Shown: positions 1-8,516 of the stretch, in pieces
Position numbering within the stretch: position 1 is the stretch's first letter
How the letters are laid out: each line of letters opens with the position of its first letter
Origin: Acidobacteriota bacterium
GTDB taxonomy: Bacteria; Acidobacteriota; Vicinamibacteria; Vicinamibacterales; SCN-69-37
Direction of reading: 5' to 3'
Assembly (NCBI GenBank): GCA_020853395.1
Contig: JADYYY010000020.1
Coordinates: forward strand, 1 to 59,210
DNA: 59,210 bases
The notes under the pieces: generated by a model
Databases searched by the model: none
What the model was told of the DNA's origin: nothing
Seen by the model: only the letters and a program-made list of their open reading frames with translations
Position numbers and translations under genes: made by a program

Positions 1-142
1 AATCCAACGACTGCGTGTCGGTCAGCCACCGGCGGTAGCGTCCGGTAGGTCCGGTTCCGCCGATGAAGTCGGTCGTCACGAACCACGAGACGCCGATCGC
101 GTCGCGTCGTCCGATATTCCACATCACGCCCAGATCTCCCAT
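1..142 (-). CDS. Partial hypothetical protein, cut by the left edge
   Basis: A minus-strand frame is open from the left edge through an ATG at 142 and onward toward higher coordinates. From that ATG it reads MGDLGVMWNIG, then RRDAIGVSWF, and near the edge GRYRRWLTDTQSLD. The aromatic/glycine pattern resembles a piece of a beta-barrel or autotransporter-like surface protein, but that is only an impression. No clear Shine-Dalgarno precedes the ATG, and the frame stays open for about 100 more bases upstream, so the true start may lie higher or this may be an internal segment. I do not recognise a family. The 217 bases between this frame and the next gene's start show nothing else I can support. 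Confidence 0.4.
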   Translation of the reverse strand, partial: MGDLGVMWNIGRRDAIGVSWFVTTDFIGGTGPTGRYRRWLTDTQSLD

Positions 143-359
143 GACTCGACCAGGCTGATTGCGAGCGGAACCTGGAGTTCGAGCGTGATCGCGACTCGTC
201 CTCTGAGTATCTCCGCGTGGCCTCAGTGAGATTCCACGACCGTGGAGCGAATTGGCGAGAGGCGCGTTCGAGGGCCAGAAGGTGCTCTGGGCGTCCCGCG
301 CCATGTGCCCACACACCAGGATAGGATTTTCGCGGCAGATCGGCCGGAGGGCGGGGGAC

Positions 360-2240
360 ATGGTGTCGGTGCGATGGATCGTAGGAGTCGTGAGCGCGAT
401 GCTGTCGTGGCCCGTGGTGGCCGCGCCGGGTAACTTCGTGCCTGACTGGACGTTCACGGGCACGGACCTCAGCGCGTGGCAGCGCATGGGTGACGCCGAC
501 TGGCGCGTCGAGCAGGGTGACATCGTCGGCGTGTCGCGTGGGGCGTCGGGAGGATGGCTCGTGCTGGAGCGATCGCTCCAGGACCTGCACGTGGCGGTGT
601 CGTTCCGCTGCCAGGGCGCGTGCGAGGCCGGTGCCGCGGTACGACTGGAACAGACGCCCCAGGGATACAAGGGGCTGATGGTCAGGTTCGCGGGCGTGGA
701 TCCCGGTTTGTACGCCGTGGTGCTCGACCCTCAGGGGCACGAAACGTCGCGGGCGGCGCTCCAGCCGTCTGGCGGGAATTTCAGGCTCTCGCCGGGCGTC
801 GCGCCGAATCCATGGGGACCACCAGGGCCGATGCCGGGCGGCGTGCCGTCCCCGTACGCGCCGCTGCCTCCCGCCGCAGCCGTCACGGGCGAGTGGAACG
901 ACGCAGAGGTCGTCGTCGACGCCAACATCCTCCGCACGTTCATGAACAAGCTCCGCGGTGCGGGCGGTACGGCCGACGAGGCATTCGGCGCATTCGGGCG
1001 TATCGCGCTGTACGTCGGCGGTGCCGGCGAGGTGCGGTTCCGCGGCGTGGCGCTCAAGGATCTCGCGCGCCGCATGACGCCGCCTGAGATCACCGGCGAC
1101 GGGTTCCGCACGCAGAAGATCGAAGACTTCTACACGGCGTGGTCTGCCGCGGCGGGTGACTTCAATCGCGACGGCGTGCTCGATGTCGCGGCGGGCCATC
1201 GCTACTACCTGGGCCCGTCGTTCACCGAATCGCGCGAGATCTACCTGGCCCAGCCGTTCAATCCGGCGAAGGAGTACGCGCCCGGCATGATCAACGTCGC
1301 GTTCGACTACACCGGTGACGGGTGGGACGACGTGCTGATCACCGAGGGGCGGACGCCGGTGTTGCACGTGAACCCGCGCGGCGAATCTCGTCGATGGGAT
1401 CGCTATGCGGTCTTCCCGCCCGTGACATCGGAGACGATCGTGTTCCGCGATGTGGATGGCGATCGCCGGCCCGACGGGGTGTTCGTGGGGAGCGATGTCG
1501 TCGGCTATGCGAGCGTCGATCCGGCGCGGCCCACCGCGCCGTGGCAGTTCCGCGCGGTGTCGGCGAAGGGGCCGTGGCCGATTCACGGAGTCGGCGTTGG
1601 CGACATCGACGGCGACGGCCGCCTGGACATCCTGACGCCGTACGGCTGGTGGGCGCAGCCGGCGACCGATACGGGACGCCCCTGGGCGTACTCGCCGGCG
1701 CGGCTGGGCCGCACGGGCCCGCCGTGGGGACCCGGTGGCAGCGAGATGTCGGTGTACGACGTCAACGGCGACGGGCTGAACGACGTCGTCACCAGCCTGG
1801 CCGCGCACGGGTGGGGTCTCGCGTGGTACGAGCAGCGTCGCGACGCCGCTGGAGCGCGCACGTTCGTCGAGCACATGATCATGGACGACTTCAGCACGAA
1901 GAACGCCGGCGGCGTGACGTTTTCAGAGCTGCACGGCTCGACCGCTGCGGACATGGATGGGGACCGTGTGCCGGATCTCGTCGTCGGCAAGCGCCACTGG
2001 TCGCACCTCGAAAGCTACTCCGATCCCGATCCGAACGGTCCCGGCGTCCTGTACTGGTACCGGACGGTTCGCAACCCGAAGGCGCCGGGCGGCGCGGAGT
2101 TCGTGCCGCATCTCGTTCACAACCGATCGGGCGCCGGATCGACCGTCACGGTCGTCGATCTCAATCGCGATGGGCTGCCTGACGTCCTGACCGGCACGAC
2201 CCGCGGGACTTTCGTGTTCTGGGGCACGAGAAGGAGGTGA
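360..2240 (+). CDS. Secreted jelly-roll plus seven-repeat FG-GAP/VCBS propeller protein
   Basis: The protein has 626 residues. I place the start at the ATG at 360 because GGAGG (346-350) lies 9 nt upstream and the result begins with a clean signal peptide (MVSVRWIVGV to VVAAPG). Residues about 25-230 resemble the DUF1080-type concanavalin-like domain (TFTGTDLSAW, then DWRVEQGDIVG). The remainder carries seven calcium-binding FG-GAP loops, in order DFNRDGVLDV, DYTGDGWDDV, DVDGDRRPDG, DIDGDGRLDI, DVNGDGLNDV, DMDGDRVPDL and DLNRDGLPDV, as expected of a seven-bladed propeller. Two paralogues lie at 35650-37533 and 41286-43106. Its likely location is the periplasm or cell surface and a carbohydrate-binding role is inferred; no catalytic residues are evident. 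It converges with the TauE/SafE gene 24 bp away. Confidence 0.85.
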   Translation: MVSVRWIVGVVSAMLSWPVVAAPGNFVPDWTFTGTDLSAWQRMGDADWRVEQGDIVGVSRGASGGWLVLERSLQDLHVAVSFRCQGACEAGAAVRLEQTPQGYKGLMVRFAGVDPGLYAVVLDPQGHETSRAALQPSGGNFRLSPGVAPNPWGPPGPMPGGVPSPYAPLPPAAAVTGEWNDAEVVVDANILRTFMNKLRGAGGTADEAFGAFGRIALYVGGAGEVRFRGVALKDLARRMTPPEITGDGFRTQKIEDFYTAWSAAAGDFNRDGVLDVAAGHRYYLGPSFTESREIYLAQPFNPAKEYAPGMINVAFDYTGDGWDDVLITEGRTPVLHVNPRGESRRWDRYAVFPPVTSETIVFRDVDGDRRPDGVFVGSDVVGYASVDPARPTAPWQFRAVSAKGPWPIHGVGVGDIDGDGRLDILTPYGWWAQPATDTGRPWAYSPARLGRTGPPWGPGGSEMSVYDVNGDGLNDVVTSLAAHGWGLAWYEQRRDAAGARTFVEHMIMDDFSTKNAGGVTFSELHGSTAADMDGDRVPDLVVGKRHWSHLESYSDPDPNGPGVLYWYRTVRNPKAPGGAEFVPHLVHNRSGAGSTVTVVDLNRDGLPDVLTGTTRGTFVFWGTRRR

Positions 2241-2264
2241 ACGCGTGCATTGGGAACTGCCTCC

Positions 2265-3029
2265 CTACGTGACCAGATAGATGAGCCCGACGACCGCTCC
2301 GATCGCCACCACCGTCCACCGCAACGTGCTCGGCGCGATCATCCCGGCGACTTTTCCGCCGACGACACCGCCGAGCAGCGCGCCGGCGGCCATGACGGCG
2401 GCGGCGGTCCAGACGACCTGGCCGGAGAAGACGAAGAACAGCGCGGCGGCGACGTTGATCACCAGGCCGAGCGCGGACTTGAGCGCGTTCAGCCGCGTCA
2501 ACGAATCGTCGAGCATGAGCCCCAGCACCGCGAGCATGATCACGCTGAGCCCGGCTCCGAAGTAGCCGCCGTACACCGCGCCGAGCGCGAGCGGCACGGC
2601 CACCCGCATGTCGGAGCCGTGGCCGGTGGTCCGGTGCCACGGCCGGCGGGCCAGCCACGCGCGCAGCCGATCCTGGGCGGCCAGCAGCGCCGACGCGCCG
2701 AGAATCAAGAACGGGATCAGCGAGCGGAAGACGCGTTCGCCGCCGATGACGAGCAGGATGCCACCCACGATGCCGCCGACGGCGCTGGCCGGCAGCACGA
2801 TGCGCAGCCGGCGCTCCTGGCCGTCGAGATCGCGCCGCTGCGCGTACACCGCGCCGAGGAAGCCGGGGCAGAGCGCCACCGCGTTCGTGATGTTCGCCGC
2901 AACGGCCGGCACGCCGACCGCCGTCAGCACGGGGAACGTGATCAACGTTCCGCCGCCGGCGATGGCATTGACGAGCCCGGCCGCGAGGGCGGCGAGGCCG
3001 ATGACGACGTAATCGGTGACGCTCAGCAT
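2265..3029 (-). CDS. TauE/SafE (TSUP) family membrane transporter
   Basis: 254 residues, starting at the ATG at 3029 (MLSVTDYVVIGL). The frame is open further upstream, but the extension is arginine-rich and unlike a membrane protein. About eight hydrophobic segments and the family-typical start GLVNAIAGGGTLITFPVL place it in the sulfite exporter TauE/SafE (TSUP) family. These proteins move sulfite, sulfoacetate or other small organosulfur anions across the inner membrane; the substrate cannot be read from sequence. A cysH sulfate-reduction gene occurs in the same window (25351) but is not adjacent. It is divergent from the sialidase gene at 3155, and the 125 bp between them must hold both promoters. 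Confidence 0.85.
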   Translation of the reverse strand: MLSVTDYVVIGLAALAAGLVNAIAGGGTLITFPVLTAVGVPAVAANITNAVALCPGFLGAVYAQRRDLDGQERRLRIVLPASAVGGIVGGILLVIGGERVFRSLIPFLILGASALLAAQDRLRAWLARRPWHRTTGHGSDMRVAVPLALGAVYGGYFGAGLSVIMLAVLGLMLDDSLTRLNALKSALGLVINVAAALFFVFSGQVVWTAAAVMAAGALLGGVVGGKVAGMIAPSTLRWTVVAIGAVVGLIYLVT

Positions 3030-3154
3030 CGGGTGCGAAGACCTGCCAGGTGAGTATTGGTCATTTGAGCATCGATCCCCAACCCTTCGGTCGAGGCCGA
3101 TGCGGCGCCTGATACGATCGCCGTCCTCGTGCCGACGCAACCGCGGTGTGGCCT

Positions 3155-4219
3155 ATGACGATCCGAACGGTGCTCACGCTCGCCTGCGGCCTGATGCTCA
3201 CGGCCGCTGTTTCCGCCTCGCTTCGACATCAGTCGCCGATCATCCTGTCCGAGCTCATCTACGAGACCGCGCCGTTTCCCTCCTGCCATGCCTCGACCAT
3301 CGCCGAGACGCCGAGCGGCCTGGTCGCCGCGTGGTTCGGCGGCACCGCCGAGCGCAATCCCGACGTCGGCATCTGGCTGTCGCGTCATGAGGGCGGCCGC
3401 TGGACGACGCCAGTCGAGGTCGCGAACGGCGTGCAATCGCCTGCGCTGCGCTATCCGACGTGGAATCCCGTCCTGTTCCGCCCGGCGGCCGGCCCGCTGT
3501 ACCTGTTCTACAAAGTCGGCCCTTCGCCGTCGTCGTGGTGGGGCATGTCGATGACGTCGAGCGACGACGGGCGCACGTGGACGACGCCCGTGCGCCTGGC
3601 GGACGGCATCATCGGGCCGGTGAAGAACAAACCGGTGCAGCTCGCCGACGGCGCGATCGTCTCCGGTTCGAGCACCGAGCACGACGGATGGCGCGTGCAC
3701 TTCGAGCGATCGACCGACGGCGGCCGAACGTGGCGCGCGACCGAGACCGTGGCCGACGGCACCACGAAGGGCGCGATTCAGCCGAGCGTGCTCGTGCACC
3801 GCGACGGCCGTCTGCAGGCAATCGGCCGCACGCGCTCGGGCCGTCTGTTCGAAACGTGGTCGGCCGACCAGGGACAGACGTGGAGCCCGCTCGGGCTGCT
3901 CGACCTCCCGAACCCGAGCGCCGGCACCGATGCCGTGACGCTGCGCGACGGCCGGCAGCTCCTCGTCTACAACCACACGGCGAGCGGCCGCAGTCCGCTG
4001 AACGTGGCCATCTCTGACGACGGCCGCGCCTGGCGCGCGGTCGCGGTGCTCGAGGACGATCCCGGGCGCGAGTACTCGTATCCGGCCGTCATCCAGACGG
4101 CCGACGGGCTCGTGCACGTGACGTACACCTGGCGCCGCGAACGCATCCGCCACGTCGTCCTCGATCTGTCGAGGGCAGCGACGCCACGTCCGATCGCCAA
4201 CGGCGCCTGGCCGCGATAG
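3155..4219 (+). CDS. Exported sialidase-like (BNR/Asp-box) glycosidase
   Basis: 354 residues from the ATG at 3155; an in-frame GTG at 3146 would add three. An N-terminal signal peptide (TVLTLACGLMLTAAVSA) is followed by a sialidase-fold propeller with four Asp-box motifs: SSDDGRTW, STDGGRTW, SADQGQTW and SDDGRAW. Family members hydrolyse terminal sialic acids or related acidic sugars in the periplasm, though many environmental members are uncharacterised and could act on other glycosides. The stop codon is two bases before the GTG of a Na+/solute symporter. This suggests an enzyme-transporter operon in which the released sugar is imported, as in sialic-acid loci that use SSS transporters. No aldolase or epimerase for sialic acid lies nearby. 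Confidence 0.8.
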   Translation: MTIRTVLTLACGLMLTAAVSASLRHQSPIILSELIYETAPFPSCHASTIAETPSGLVAAWFGGTAERNPDVGIWLSRHEGGRWTTPVEVANGVQSPALRYPTWNPVLFRPAAGPLYLFYKVGPSPSSWWGMSMTSSDDGRTWTTPVRLADGIIGPVKNKPVQLADGAIVSGSSTEHDGWRVHFERSTDGGRTWRATETVADGTTKGAIQPSVLVHRDGRLQAIGRTRSGRLFETWSADQGQTWSPLGLLDLPNPSAGTDAVTLRDGRQLLVYNHTASGRSPLNVAISDDGRAWRAVAVLEDDPGREYSYPAVIQTADGLVHVTYTWRRERIRHVVLDLSRAATPRPIANGAWPR

Positions 4220-4221
4220 AC

Positions 4222-5745
4222 GTGTCGCGCCAGGCACTGCTCGGCGCGGTCGACGTCGCGGTGCTCGTGATCTACCTCGTCGGCACCGCGCTGCTGGGCC
4301 TGTGGGCCGGACGCCGCAGCCGCACGAGCGACGCGTTCATGTCGGCGGGCCGTCGCGTGCCCGCCTGGGCCGTGGGCCTCTCGATCGTCGGCACGTACGT
4401 GAGCAGCATCAGTTTCCTGGCGCTGCCGAGCAAGGCGTTCTCGAGCGACTGGAACCCGTTCGTCTTCAGCCTGGCGCTGCCGTTGACGACGTGGGCGGCG
4501 GTCCGGTGGTTCGTGCCGTTCTACCGCCAGTCGCGTGCGCTCTCGTCGTACGAACATCTCGAAGCGAGGTTCGGAGGATGGGCCCGCTCGTACGCCGTCG
4601 GCTGCTACCTGCTCACACAGCTCGCGCGCGTCGGGACGATCACCTATCTGCTGGCGCTCGCGCTCGCGCCGCTGACCGGCCTGTCGGTGCCGGCGCTGAT
4701 CTTCATCACCGGCGTCGTCGTGATCGGCTACACCCTGTATGGCGGAATGGCCGCCGTCATCTGGACCGACGTCGTCCAGACGATCGTCTTCATCGGCGGG
4801 GCCGCGGCCTGTGTCGCCGTGCTGTTCGCCGGGATGCCAGGCGGTGCGTCGCAGGTGTGGTCCCTGGCGGCCGCGAACGGCAAGTTCAGCCTCGGCAGCG
4901 CGTCGGCCGACGTCGGGCAGTCCACGATCTGGGTCGTGCTGCTGTACGGCATCGTCATCAATCTCCAGAACTTCGGGATCGATCAGAGCTACGTGCAGCG
5001 ATATCAGACGGCCGACTCGGATGCGGCCGCGCGCCGGAGCGTCTGGCTGGGAGCGCTCTTGTACGTGCCGATCAGCGCGGCGTTCCTGTTCATCGGCACG
5101 GGGTTGTTCGCGTTCTACACGGCCCGTCCGGATCTGCTGCCCGCCGGCATGGCGTCGCAGCCCGACGCCGTGTTCCCGCACTTCATCGCCACGGCGCTGC
5201 CGGCCGGCGTGGCCGGGCTCGTGATCGCCTCGGTCTTCGCGGCCGCGCAGTCGACGATTTCGAGCAGCCTCAACGGCTCGGCCACGCTCGTGCTCTGCGA
5301 CGTCTACCTGCGATACGTGCGGCCGGACGCGCCGGAGGGCCGGCGCCTGCTCGTCCTGCGCGCCTCGACGCTCGTGTTCGGCGTCGCCGGTGTGGGCGCC
5401 GCGCTCGCGATGATGCGCATCCGAAGCGCGCTGGACGCCTGGTGGCAGCTCGCGAGCATCTTCAGCGGCGGCATGCTGGGGCTCTTTCTGCTCGGGCGCC
5501 TGTCGCGCGGCGCGCGCAGCGGCAACGCGGCGGCCGGCGTCGCCGCCGGCGTGCTGCTGATCGTGTGGATGACGTTCTCGCCGGGCTGGACCGGGGTCCT
5601 CGCGTCATGGCGCAGCCCGTTCCACCCGAACCTCATCATCGTGATCGCGACCGCCGCGATCCTGGCGGTCGGGTGGCTCGGCAGCGCGGTCGGGACGGCG
5701 CGGGAGGATGCCGGTGCGCCGGCGAAAGGCTCGATCCAGCCATGA
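4222..5745 (+). CDS. Sodium:solute symporter (SSS family)
   Basis: 507 residues, starting with GTG two bases after the sialidase stop, so probably translated from the same mRNA. About 13 hydrophobic helices are present. Family-typical features are the first helix followed by SAGRRVPAWAVGLSIVGTY, a serine-rich TYVSSISFLALPSKAF segment, and the later SVFAAAQSTISSSLNGSATL helix, where SSS proteins place Na+-site serines. It is predicted to import a sugar, sialic acid or other carboxylate with Na+ through the inner membrane. Coupling to a sialidase makes a sialic-acid-like substrate the first guess, but this is context only. It converges with the alkylation-repair gene, leaving 14 bp. Confidence 0.88.
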   Translation: MSRQALLGAVDVAVLVIYLVGTALLGLWAGRRSRTSDAFMSAGRRVPAWAVGLSIVGTYVSSISFLALPSKAFSSDWNPFVFSLALPLTTWAAVRWFVPFYRQSRALSSYEHLEARFGGWARSYAVGCYLLTQLARVGTITYLLALALAPLTGLSVPALIFITGVVVIGYTLYGGMAAVIWTDVVQTIVFIGGAAACVAVLFAGMPGGASQVWSLAAANGKFSLGSASADVGQSTIWVVLLYGIVINLQNFGIDQSYVQRYQTADSDAAARRSVWLGALLYVPISAAFLFIGTGLFAFYTARPDLLPAGMASQPDAVFPHFIATALPAGVAGLVIASVFAAAQSTISSSLNGSATLVLCDVYLRYVRPDAPEGRRLLVLRASTLVFGVAGVGAALAMMRIRSALDAWWQLASIFSGGMLGLFLLGRLSRGARSGNAAAGVAAGVLLIVWMTFSPGWTGVLASWRSPFHPNLIIVIATAAILAVGWLGSAVGTAREDAGAPAKGSIQP

Positions 5746-5759
5746 CGGCCCGGGAAACG

Positions 5760-6533
5760 TCAGGCCTTCGCGGCGCGCCGTCCGTCGCGCCGCGCGCGCG
5801 GGCGACCAAGGTACTCCTGCCGCAACGTGGTGGGGAACTTCTCGACGGCGTAGCGCAGCATCGTGCGCGGCATCGTCGCGGCGTGGCGGTCGAGGAACTG
5901 CTCGAGCGCGCGTCGATCCTGCTTGCCGACCTCGCGCAGCATCCAGCCGACGGCCTTGTGGATGAGATCGTGCGGATCGCCGAGGAGCTGTTCAGCCAGC
6001 GCGAACGTCCGATCGAACCGTCCCTGCCTGATGTCCCAGGCCGTGGCCAGCACCGCGATCCGACGATCCCACACGCTCGGCGATGCCGCCAGCTCCGCCA
6101 GCCGGCCGCCGTCGGCGTCGGCCCAATGGGCGCCGAGAATCCCCGGCGCCGAGCAGTCGACGAGATCCCAGTTGTTCACGTGCTTTCGGTGGCGGAGGTA
6201 CATCGACACGATTCGCCGTCGCTGTTCCGGCGTACCCGCCGCGTGCTGGCGGACGAGGATCAGCAGGGCGAGCGTTCGCTCCTCGTGCCATCGCGAGGTG
6301 AGCAGCGTCTCGAGCACCGCGAGGCTCGCATGGGAGTGCGCGCGGACGGACGCTCGCACGGCCGACAGCGTCAGGCCAAGGAAACGGTCGCCCTCGCCGT
6401 AGCCGCCGGGGCCGGTCTTGAAGTAGCGGCCGAGCTGTGCGGCCCGCGCCGCGTCGGCCGTGCGTCGAAGGTCTCGTCTGATGACCGCGAGCGAAGACCC
6501 CCGGTGTGTCGTGGCCCCCGGGGACCGCGTCAC
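5760..6533 (-). CDS. DNA alkylation repair protein (AlkD/AlkC-like HEAT fold)
   Basis: 257 residues from a GTG at 6533 that overlaps the stop of the upstream PQQ dehydrogenase by four bases (GTGA). That overlap favours this start over distant ATGs. The body matches the DNA alkylation repair enzyme family, an all-helical HEAT-like array. Visible landmarks are NNWDLVDCSAPGILG, the SPSVWDRRIAVLATAW segment, KAVGWMLREVGKQD and a terminal MPRTMLRYAVEKFP. Family members excise N3- and N7-alkylpurines without base flipping. Its coupling to a periplasmic dehydrogenase has no obvious metabolic logic and may only reflect compaction. The C-terminus is a basic tail (RPRARRDGRR). Confidence 0.82.
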   Translation of the reverse strand: MTRSPGATTHRGSSLAVIRRDLRRTADAARAAQLGRYFKTGPGGYGEGDRFLGLTLSAVRASVRAHSHASLAVLETLLTSRWHEERTLALLILVRQHAAGTPEQRRRIVSMYLRHRKHVNNWDLVDCSAPGILGAHWADADGGRLAELAASPSVWDRRIAVLATAWDIRQGRFDRTFALAEQLLGDPHDLIHKAVGWMLREVGKQDRRALEQFLDRHAATMPRTMLRYAVEKFPTTLRQEYLGRPRARRDGRRAAKA

Positions 6534-8389
6534 GGCAACGCGTACGCGACGATGCCGGCCGGCCCGCTCCAGGCAGCGCCGCCTCCGCTCGCGGTGACGA
6601 GCAGGTACTGCTTGCCACCGTGCTCGTACATCGACGGCGATCCGCTCGTGTTCGCGCCGAGCGGCAGCTCGTGGAGCTGCCGGCCCGTGTCGCTGTCGTA
6701 GACGTGGACCTTCTGATCGGGCGCGGTCGCGAACACGAGTCCGGAGGCCGTCGGGATGACGGCGGTCTTCGTAGAGGACGCGGAGCCGGTGCCGGTGATC
6801 CCCTGACGCACGAGACGCAGGTCGTCGCCGAGGCCGATCTGCCATTTGATCGTGCCGGTGTTGAGGTTGTATGCCGTGAGCGTCTGGTACGGCGGGCTCA
6901 CGATGGTCGGATACAGCCCGAAGCCGTCCATGATCGGGCGCTCCAGCGTCGAGACCGTGCCGGCCGCGCCGCCGCCGTTCGTCTGGCGCACCTCGCCGGG
7001 CTTGAGCAGCCGGATGAGCGCCGGCATGTTCAGGCTGATGACGTACACCGTGCCGTCGTTCGGGTTGGCGGCCGTGCTGCCCCAATTCGACCCGCCCGAG
7101 TTGCCCGGCACGTGCAGCGTGTCCTCGTAGGCGATCGGCGTGAAGGGGCCGTCGTAGCGCGCCGCCGCGACGCGCCGCCGGAACTGCTCGCGTTCATCGG
7201 GCGTGAGGATGTGCGGGTTCACCTCGTCCGGCTTCAGCGAGAGCTTCGAGAAAGGCGGCGGGCTCGTCGGGAACGGCTGTGTCGGCCAAACGCTCTCACC
7301 CGGAATCTCCGTGCGCGTCGGCACGGGCCGCTCTTCGATCGGCCAGATCGGCGCACCGGTGACGCGATCGAACACGTACAGATAGCCGGTCTTGCCGGCG
7401 ACCGCGACGACGTCGATGCGCCGGCCGTTCTGCTCGACGGTCGTCAACTGCGGCGCCGAGTTGTTGTCGTAGTCCCAGATGTCGTGGTGGACGGTCTGGA
7501 AGTGCCACAGCCGCTTGCCGGTGCGCGCGTCGAGCGCCAGGATGCAGTCGCCGAAGAGGTTCGTACCGTGGCGATGACCGCCGTAGAAGTTGTGCTTGGG
7601 GCTGCCGGTCGGCACGTAGACGATCCCGCGCGCCACGTCGATCGACTGCTCGCCCCAGTTGTTGGCGCCGCCGACGGTCTTGTACGCGTACTCCGGCCAC
7701 GTCTCGTAGCCGAACTCGCCGGGGCGCGGCACGGTGTGAAACGTCCACGCGAGCGCGCCCGTGCGGACGTTGTAGGCGCGGACGTCGCCCGGCGCGGAGT
7801 TGTATTCCTGATTCGTCGCCGATCCCAGGATGATGAGATCCTCGAACACGCGGCCCGGCGTGCCGGACTGCACCTTGATCGTGGACGGGTCGCGCTCCAG
7901 CCCCGCGCGCAGATCGACCTTGCCGTTCGTGCCGAACGTCGTGATGCGCTCGCCCGTGCGCGCGTCGATCTCCTGCAGTTGCTCGTCGATGGCGAAGATC
8001 AGCCGCCGATCGCTGCCGTCGGGCGCCTCCCAGTAGTTGAACCCGCGGCTCGTCATCCCCTGCAGGCCGTCGCGCAGCCACAGCTCTCGGCCCGTCGCGG
8101 CGTCGAGCGCCACGATGGCGTTGTTGCGAGCGCGGGCGTAGACGACGCCGCGCGCGACGATCGGGTTCGAGCCGGTCTGCCCGCCCGGATACGTCCAGGC
8201 GACCCTGAGCTCGGCGACGTTGGCTTTCGTGATCTGGGTGGTTGCGACGAATCTCGAACTGTCCGGGCCGCCCGCGTAGTCCTTCCATTCCCGCGGCGCC
8301 TGGGCGGGGAGGCGCGTGCCAGTGACGGCGATCATCGCCGCCGTCGCGACCAGGGAGAGGGCGATCGTCACGCGTCGAGTGGATGTCAT
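6530..8389 (-). CDS. PQQ-dependent dehydrogenase, mGDH-like soluble form
   Basis: 619 residues from the ATG at 8389 (MTSTRRVTIALSL), giving a signal peptide ending near RLPAQAP. It has tryptophan-docking propeller repeats such as LDAATGRELW and LDARTGKRLWHF, and the segment VHHDIWDYDN corresponds to the active-site region of membrane glucose dehydrogenase. The five N-terminal membrane helices of mGDH are absent, so it should be periplasmic. It oxidises an alcohol or aldose and passes electrons to a separate carrier. It carries no haem motif, unlike its longer paralogue at 22843-25149. The next upstream gene (TIM barrel, 8517-9416) is separated by a terminator-like hairpin; the next downstream gene overlaps its stop. 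Confidence 0.88.
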   Translation of the reverse strand: MTSTRRVTIALSLVATAAMIAVTGTRLPAQAPREWKDYAGGPDSSRFVATTQITKANVAELRVAWTYPGGQTGSNPIVARGVVYARARNNAIVALDAATGRELWLRDGLQGMTSRGFNYWEAPDGSDRRLIFAIDEQLQEIDARTGERITTFGTNGKVDLRAGLERDPSTIKVQSGTPGRVFEDLIILGSATNQEYNSAPGDVRAYNVRTGALAWTFHTVPRPGEFGYETWPEYAYKTVGGANNWGEQSIDVARGIVYVPTGSPKHNFYGGHRHGTNLFGDCILALDARTGKRLWHFQTVHHDIWDYDNNSAPQLTTVEQNGRRIDVVAVAGKTGYLYVFDRVTGAPIWPIEERPVPTRTEIPGESVWPTQPFPTSPPPFSKLSLKPDEVNPHILTPDEREQFRRRVAAARYDGPFTPIAYEDTLHVPGNSGGSNWGSTAANPNDGTVYVISLNMPALIRLLKPGEVRQTNGGGAAGTVSTLERPIMDGFGLYPTIVSPPYQTLTAYNLNTGTIKWQIGLGDDLRLVRQGITGTGSASSTKTAVIPTASGLVFATAPDQKVHVYDSDTGRQLHELPLGANTSGSPSMYEHGGKQYLLVTASGGGAAWSGPAGIVAYALP

Positions 8390-8410
8390 AGCGAGGCCGG
8401 CGTGCGTGCG

Positions 8411-8450
8411 CCGAAACGAAAAAGGTCCCGGCGCACCGCGACGGGACCTT
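8411..8450 (-). terminator. Rho-independent terminator of the TIM-barrel gene
   Basis: On the minus strand a perfect 9-bp stem AAGGTCCCG / CGGGACCTT with an 11-nt loop is followed by TTTCGTTTC, the classical stem plus U-tract. It lies between the stop of the isomerase (8517) and the start of the PQQ dehydrogenase (8389), 22 bases before that start. The two genes are therefore probably not one simple operon. Confidence 0.65.
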
Positions 8451-8516
8451 CGGACCAGTGGACCACGGGACGATGACGAACTCGGGACCTTGGACCAGGG
8501 ACCCGGGACCGTGTCC
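8443..8516. repeat. GGACC-rich intergenic array
   Basis: Seven GGACC pentamers (as GGGACC, TGGACC or CGGACC) fall within 74 bases that begin right at the isomerase stop codon and run into the terminator hairpin. No coding potential is apparent. It is one of three low-complexity arrays in a 2.5-kb stretch. Confidence 0.6.

Noticed and set aside
3023..4237. 404-residue minus-strand frame opposite the sialidase
   Set aside because: Arginine/alanine-rich shadow of the plus-strand gene, with no domain; the plus strand has Asp-box motifs and a signal peptide.
4302..6701. 799-residue plus-strand frame overlapping the symporter and repair gene
   Set aside because: Out-of-frame shadow rich in Arg and His spanning two real genes on opposite strands.
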